Shown here piece by piece: positions 61,067 to 64,000 of a DNA stretch of 64,000 nt. The stretch spans positions 29,697,589 through 29,761,588 of the forward strand of contig NC_091219.1 of NCBI RefSeq assembly GCF_040958095.1, in the 5' to 3' direction. The translations under genes were made by a program, and so were the position numbers. The DNA comes from Procambarus clarkii (taxonomy: Eukaryota > Arthropoda > Malacostraca > Decapoda > Cambaridae). Position 1 is the first letter of the stretch. Each line of letters opens with the position of its first letter. The notes under the pieces were generated by a model. It did not search any database. It saw only the letters and a program-made list of their open reading frames with translations, and was not told the origin of the DNA.

Positions 61067-61854
61067 AGTTTTTAGTCAAAATTTTATAATATTTGTTAAA
61101 ATTTTATTTATTGTGCTAATATGTTGTAACTAGTTTTAAAATGCGCGCCTTTACGTCGCAAATAATTTGATACCAAAATGAAAGACGTAACACAAAAATT
61201 TATGTCAGAACACTGGAAAGATATCAATAATTTTGTGATGATGAGCTTCCAGAATTAAAATATTTGTTAAAATTCCAGTTATTGCTCTATTATTATGGGA
61301 CTAGTTTTAAAATATGCGCCTTTATATTGCGAACAATTTGATACCAAAATGAAAGACGTAACACGAAAATTGATGTTATCAAACTGAACGAGTATACACA
61401 TTAGGTTGCAGTGTACAAATTGGTGCTTGTTCACGGGTAACTTTAGGCTTTTCTGCGGGGAGGCACTCCAGGCTTTTGTACATTATATTCATACACATCT
61501 GTAGGGAATTTAATTGTGAACACAATGATACCAAAACGAGCGACGAAGCACGAGAATTAAGGTGAGAAAAATGGAACGAGTATGCACATTTTACTGATTT
61601 TGTGCGCTTACGGGTAACTTATGCCAACTTAGGCTTTGCTGTTGGGAGTCACGCCAGGCTTTTGGACATTATATTTATACACACCTGTAGGGAATTTAAT
61701 TGCAAACACAATGATACCAAAACGAACGATGTAGCATGAGAATTAAGGTGAGAAAGCTGAAAAGTATACAAATTTAGGTGTCACCGCGCGCTTGCCCGCA
61801 CGTTCGGTGCATGACCCCTAAGTTGACCACGCGCATGCCCAGTGAGCGATAGTG
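61067..61854 (-). mobile_element. TTAA-flanked element copy iii, right part
   Basis: Tandem blocks of the family in inverted orientation: TTTGATACCAAAATGAAAG near 61,168 and 61,339, AATGATACCAAAACGA near 61,525 and 61,710. The end AGCGATAGTG|TTAA at 61,845-61,858 (reverse complement TTAACACTATCGCTC) is a diverged form of the family terminus. Together with 58,530-58,708 it forms one element split by the second Tigger. Confidence 0.75.
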
Positions 61855-62099
61855 TTAATTATTTACTTTAATACATAAATTTTTATGTATTAATACTTTA
61901 ATACCAGGAGAAGCTGGCGACCTTACTTATCTGCCCTTGCTCAAATCCCTCGGGATGACCTTTCTCGACTACTCAGGTAGACAGTACGCTGTGGCTCTAA
62001 GTTTCGCCAGACCACGTGATCTGGGAATTTATAATTACTAACAACAAGTTTTAGTTTGTTACAAGCTGAACCAAGGGGAAAGAAGAACAGGTAACTCCA

Positions 62100-63120
62100 C
62101 CTCGATCAGTCCTGCCGAAAAGCATCGACCCCGACGGCCCAGCAGTCGGGGAAGGGTGCCACATATACCGGAAGACACCTCGACCATGCCAACACGAAGA
62201 GGTCCACCTTTAGGAACCTGTACGTTTGGAAGAGCCAGCTGAATGAGTTGATATCGACCGTCGATTCCGTGGAAAAGGGATCAGAACCAAAATCCACCAG
62301 AACATTGGACACCCCCGAACGTGAACTGCCAGGAGAGCCAAACCTCGAGAACTCAGCAGATGGGTCACATGAAGCTACCAGCCCCAAAAAGCCAAGGACC
62401 ACATCAAACCCCCTTGGTTCAGGCAACGAACCATCGGGGAGCAGTCCGAATAGAGCCGGATCGTCAATCCGCGGGCAACCCGAACCCTCCAAAGGAAAAA
62501 CCACACCGCCTCGAACTCCCACACTGTGCTGTGGGCCCGACAGAAGGACAGACCCTACCACCCCTGGCCGACCTGGCCACAAAGCCCCAGCCGAGAGACG
62601 ACGTGTCTGCAAACACATTGAGCGAGGGCTCGGATAGGCGTCAAGGCACTGAACCCCGAAAAACCCAAAGAGGAAGCTGGCGATGCAGCAGCCGACGCAA
62701 TGCCCCAGGGGGACGAACGCAGCGATCGTGAGAGAGGCGGAAGGGACGTCCCCGAAGGAACCAGAACAACCGACGAAGCCAAACCCGACCCCGGCGGGTT
62801 GACCATCACCACAAAGTTCAGGCTCCTGCACAAACCTTCGAGCAACCACCGGGTGACCCAGAAGCCCCCCAGAAACAAACACATGCGGGACTGCAGAGCC
62901 AAAGGAGACTCCGGAGGGAGAGACAAGGAAGCGGTCCGAGAGACCCACACAACACCCAGCCAGATCCAAACCTGGGAGGGGACCAGATGGGACTTCTGCC
63001 AGTTCAGCCAGTTCACCAAGAACTCGAACCCGGCTAGCTGGGAAAGCACTGTTTTTAAACCCCGGAGGTTTAAGAACAGGCTTAATATTACAAACAGGAA
63101 AGTTTGTGGAAAAACTACTT
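62100..63120 (-). pseudogene. DIRS-type reverse transcriptase/RNase H fragment (copy D8)
   Basis: The minus strand reads GFEFLVNWLNWQKSHLVPSQ then VWIWLGVVW, SLSLPPESPLALQSRM, VTRWLLEGLCRSLNFVVMV (63,049-62,750). It continues with CVCRHVVSRLGLCGQVGQGW near 62,560-62,620. These are the connection and RNase H-like parts downstream of the RT catalytic site in DIRS elements. A different frame is open for 345 codons, but the conserved residues lie in the 62,555-63,049 frame. The upstream YLDD part and the recombinase are absent. Confidence 0.75.
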
Positions 63121-63727
63121 TTTTTTATTTTTTTTCTTGGCACATGACTAGGTCACTTAGTCTGACTTAACTTCATTTTTCTTGCAGGGACTCCTATTGC
63201 TTAGAGCAGTCAAAGAATGAAATATTACAGTTTAATGTATACAATACCACAACAAGCAGTTCATAGATGCTTATAGTTGATGTGCAACATTGTAATGTAG
63301 TATAGTGACACATTTTTATATATGCTAGACCCTAAACAAAGCAAATACTGTACCTGTAGCTACAAAATACTACGCTCTCAATGTGAGTCAGTCTCTATAA
63401 TTTTGATGTATGGGGTTGGTGTTAAAACTCATCCACCCAACTTAAAATTGTAGAATATTATATTGTGGTATTGTAGCTCAAGGAGGGGGTTGTAAGTTTT
63501 AAGGAAAGAGCTGTTACCAATTCCCAGAACCCACCTCAGTAATTGAAGCCCTGATCCAAAATGCCTTGTAAAACCAACTTCTATCACCCTTTCTTCACTT
63601 CCTATATTAACAACATGCCTCAGCTACTCTCACGTACATGCAGTATATTCATTTTTCCTAAATCTATGGAATGTTTAAATTATTTTTTCAAACTGCCTTA
63701 TAGAAAAAATATAAATTAAGAACTTAC

Positions 63728-63943
63728 CAATATTTCTTCCGAATTTGGGAGCTGAACAACAAGAAATGGAACTTTACGATAATCTGTCCATCGTGTTTGT
63801 GAACGTGTGACCGAGTTAACCTCAATTACTTCATAAGATAAGCCAAAGTAGTCCAGGAATGTCCTAACTTTACAGCAAAAGGGGCATGTCTGAAACTGAA
63901 ATAGCGTCATCTTCAATCCTGTTGAATCAGTTGGAATTTGAAT
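63728..63943 (-). CDS. PTGES2: PTGES2 exon, glutaredoxin-like domain (residues 1-72 of the visible protein)
   Basis: Membrane-associated prostaglandin E synthase 2 isomerises prostaglandin H2 to prostaglandin E2 in vitro (its in vivo role is debated). It is anchored to Golgi-type membranes by an N-terminal segment and has a thioredoxin-fold domain followed by a GST-like one. Here the exon runs from an acceptor CTCTCTCTTTCAG to a donor ATATTG|GTAAGT (216 bp, 72 codons, phase 0 to 0). It encodes IQIPTDSTGLKMTLFQFQ, the active-site CPFC at residues 20-23, KVRTFLDYFGLSYEVIEVN and YRKVPFLVVQ with the cis-Pro of the fold. With the exons at 57,134, 46,525, 42,272 and 39,879 it joins into 300 residues without a break. 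The N-terminal exon(s), including the anchor, lie past the right edge. Drosophila Su(P) is the insect relative. Confidence 0.95.
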
Positions 63944-64000
63944 CTGAAAGAGAGAGAGAGAGACATGCCACACTGAATATTTGCTTAATTTACTTAAACT

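Larger units (their letters stand above)
57331..63727 (-). other. PTGES2: PTGES2 intron, 6.4 kb, with nested transposons
   Basis: Donor GTAAGTTC and acceptor TTCTCAG. It contains a DIRS terminal block, a LINE-B fragment, the TTAA/Tigger nest and a DIRS RT fragment. The remaining 63,150-63,727 is AT-rich with nothing recognised. Confidence 0.85.

Noticed and set aside
62106-63143. 345-codon open frame as a host gene
   Set aside because: Conserved DIRS reverse-transcriptase/RNase H residues lie in another frame of the same strand; the long frame is a GC-rich by-product.

Overview
The window is eukaryotic and repeat-dominated. Spliced exons with GT-AG borders, several LINE families, DIRS-type tyrosine-recombinase retroelements, Tigger/pogo and piggyBac DNA transposons, tRNA-derived SINEs and a large AT-rich satellite fit a decapod crustacean, possibly a crayfish. 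The taxon is inferred from the repeat content and was not tested. No bacterial-style genes, rRNA genes or CRISPR arrays were seen.

Layout. 1-11 kb: a broken LINE (family A), a SINE, and three plus-strand DIRS-type fragments. One of these is split by an apparently intact Tigger transposon (8,018-10,408) with a 602-codon transposase. 11.4-16.6 kb: a plausible last exon of an unrecognised plus-strand gene (11,428-11,562), a foldback element interrupted by a TTAA-flanked element, remnants of a second LINE (family B), and a weak candidate exon. 16.9-18.8 kb: a well-preserved minus-strand LINE-A lying between two (TG)n tracts. 19.07-37.88 kb: an 18.8-kb satellite array built from a 23-bp unit. Twelve copies of a non-tandem cassette of about 0.5 kb punctuate it, and these group into super-units of about 5 kb.

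39.4-63.95 kb: the 3' part of one host gene on the minus strand, membrane-associated prostaglandin E synthase 2 (PTGES2). Five exons join without a frame break into 300 residues: a glutaredoxin-like CPFC domain followed by a GST-like C-terminal region. The 5' exon(s) lie beyond the right edge. The introns (2.1, 4.2, 10.5 and 6.4 kb) hold a SINE inside a 190-bp tandem array, a broken piggyBac transposase, DIRS elements with inverted terminal repeats, a MITE, a deleted Tigger copy, a LINE-B inserted in a DIRS reverse transcriptase, and a three-level transposon nest (TTAA element, then Tigger, then a second TTAA element).

The observations most worth following are the hierarchical satellite and the short but clear resemblance between its cassette and the interior of the MITE at 50.3 kb. 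That resemblance suggests the satellite recruited, or grew from, a mobile element. After these come the nested TTAA-flanked family with internal tandem repeats and the unassigned exon at 11.4 kb. All similarity statements come from reading the sequence; no alignments or database searches were run.
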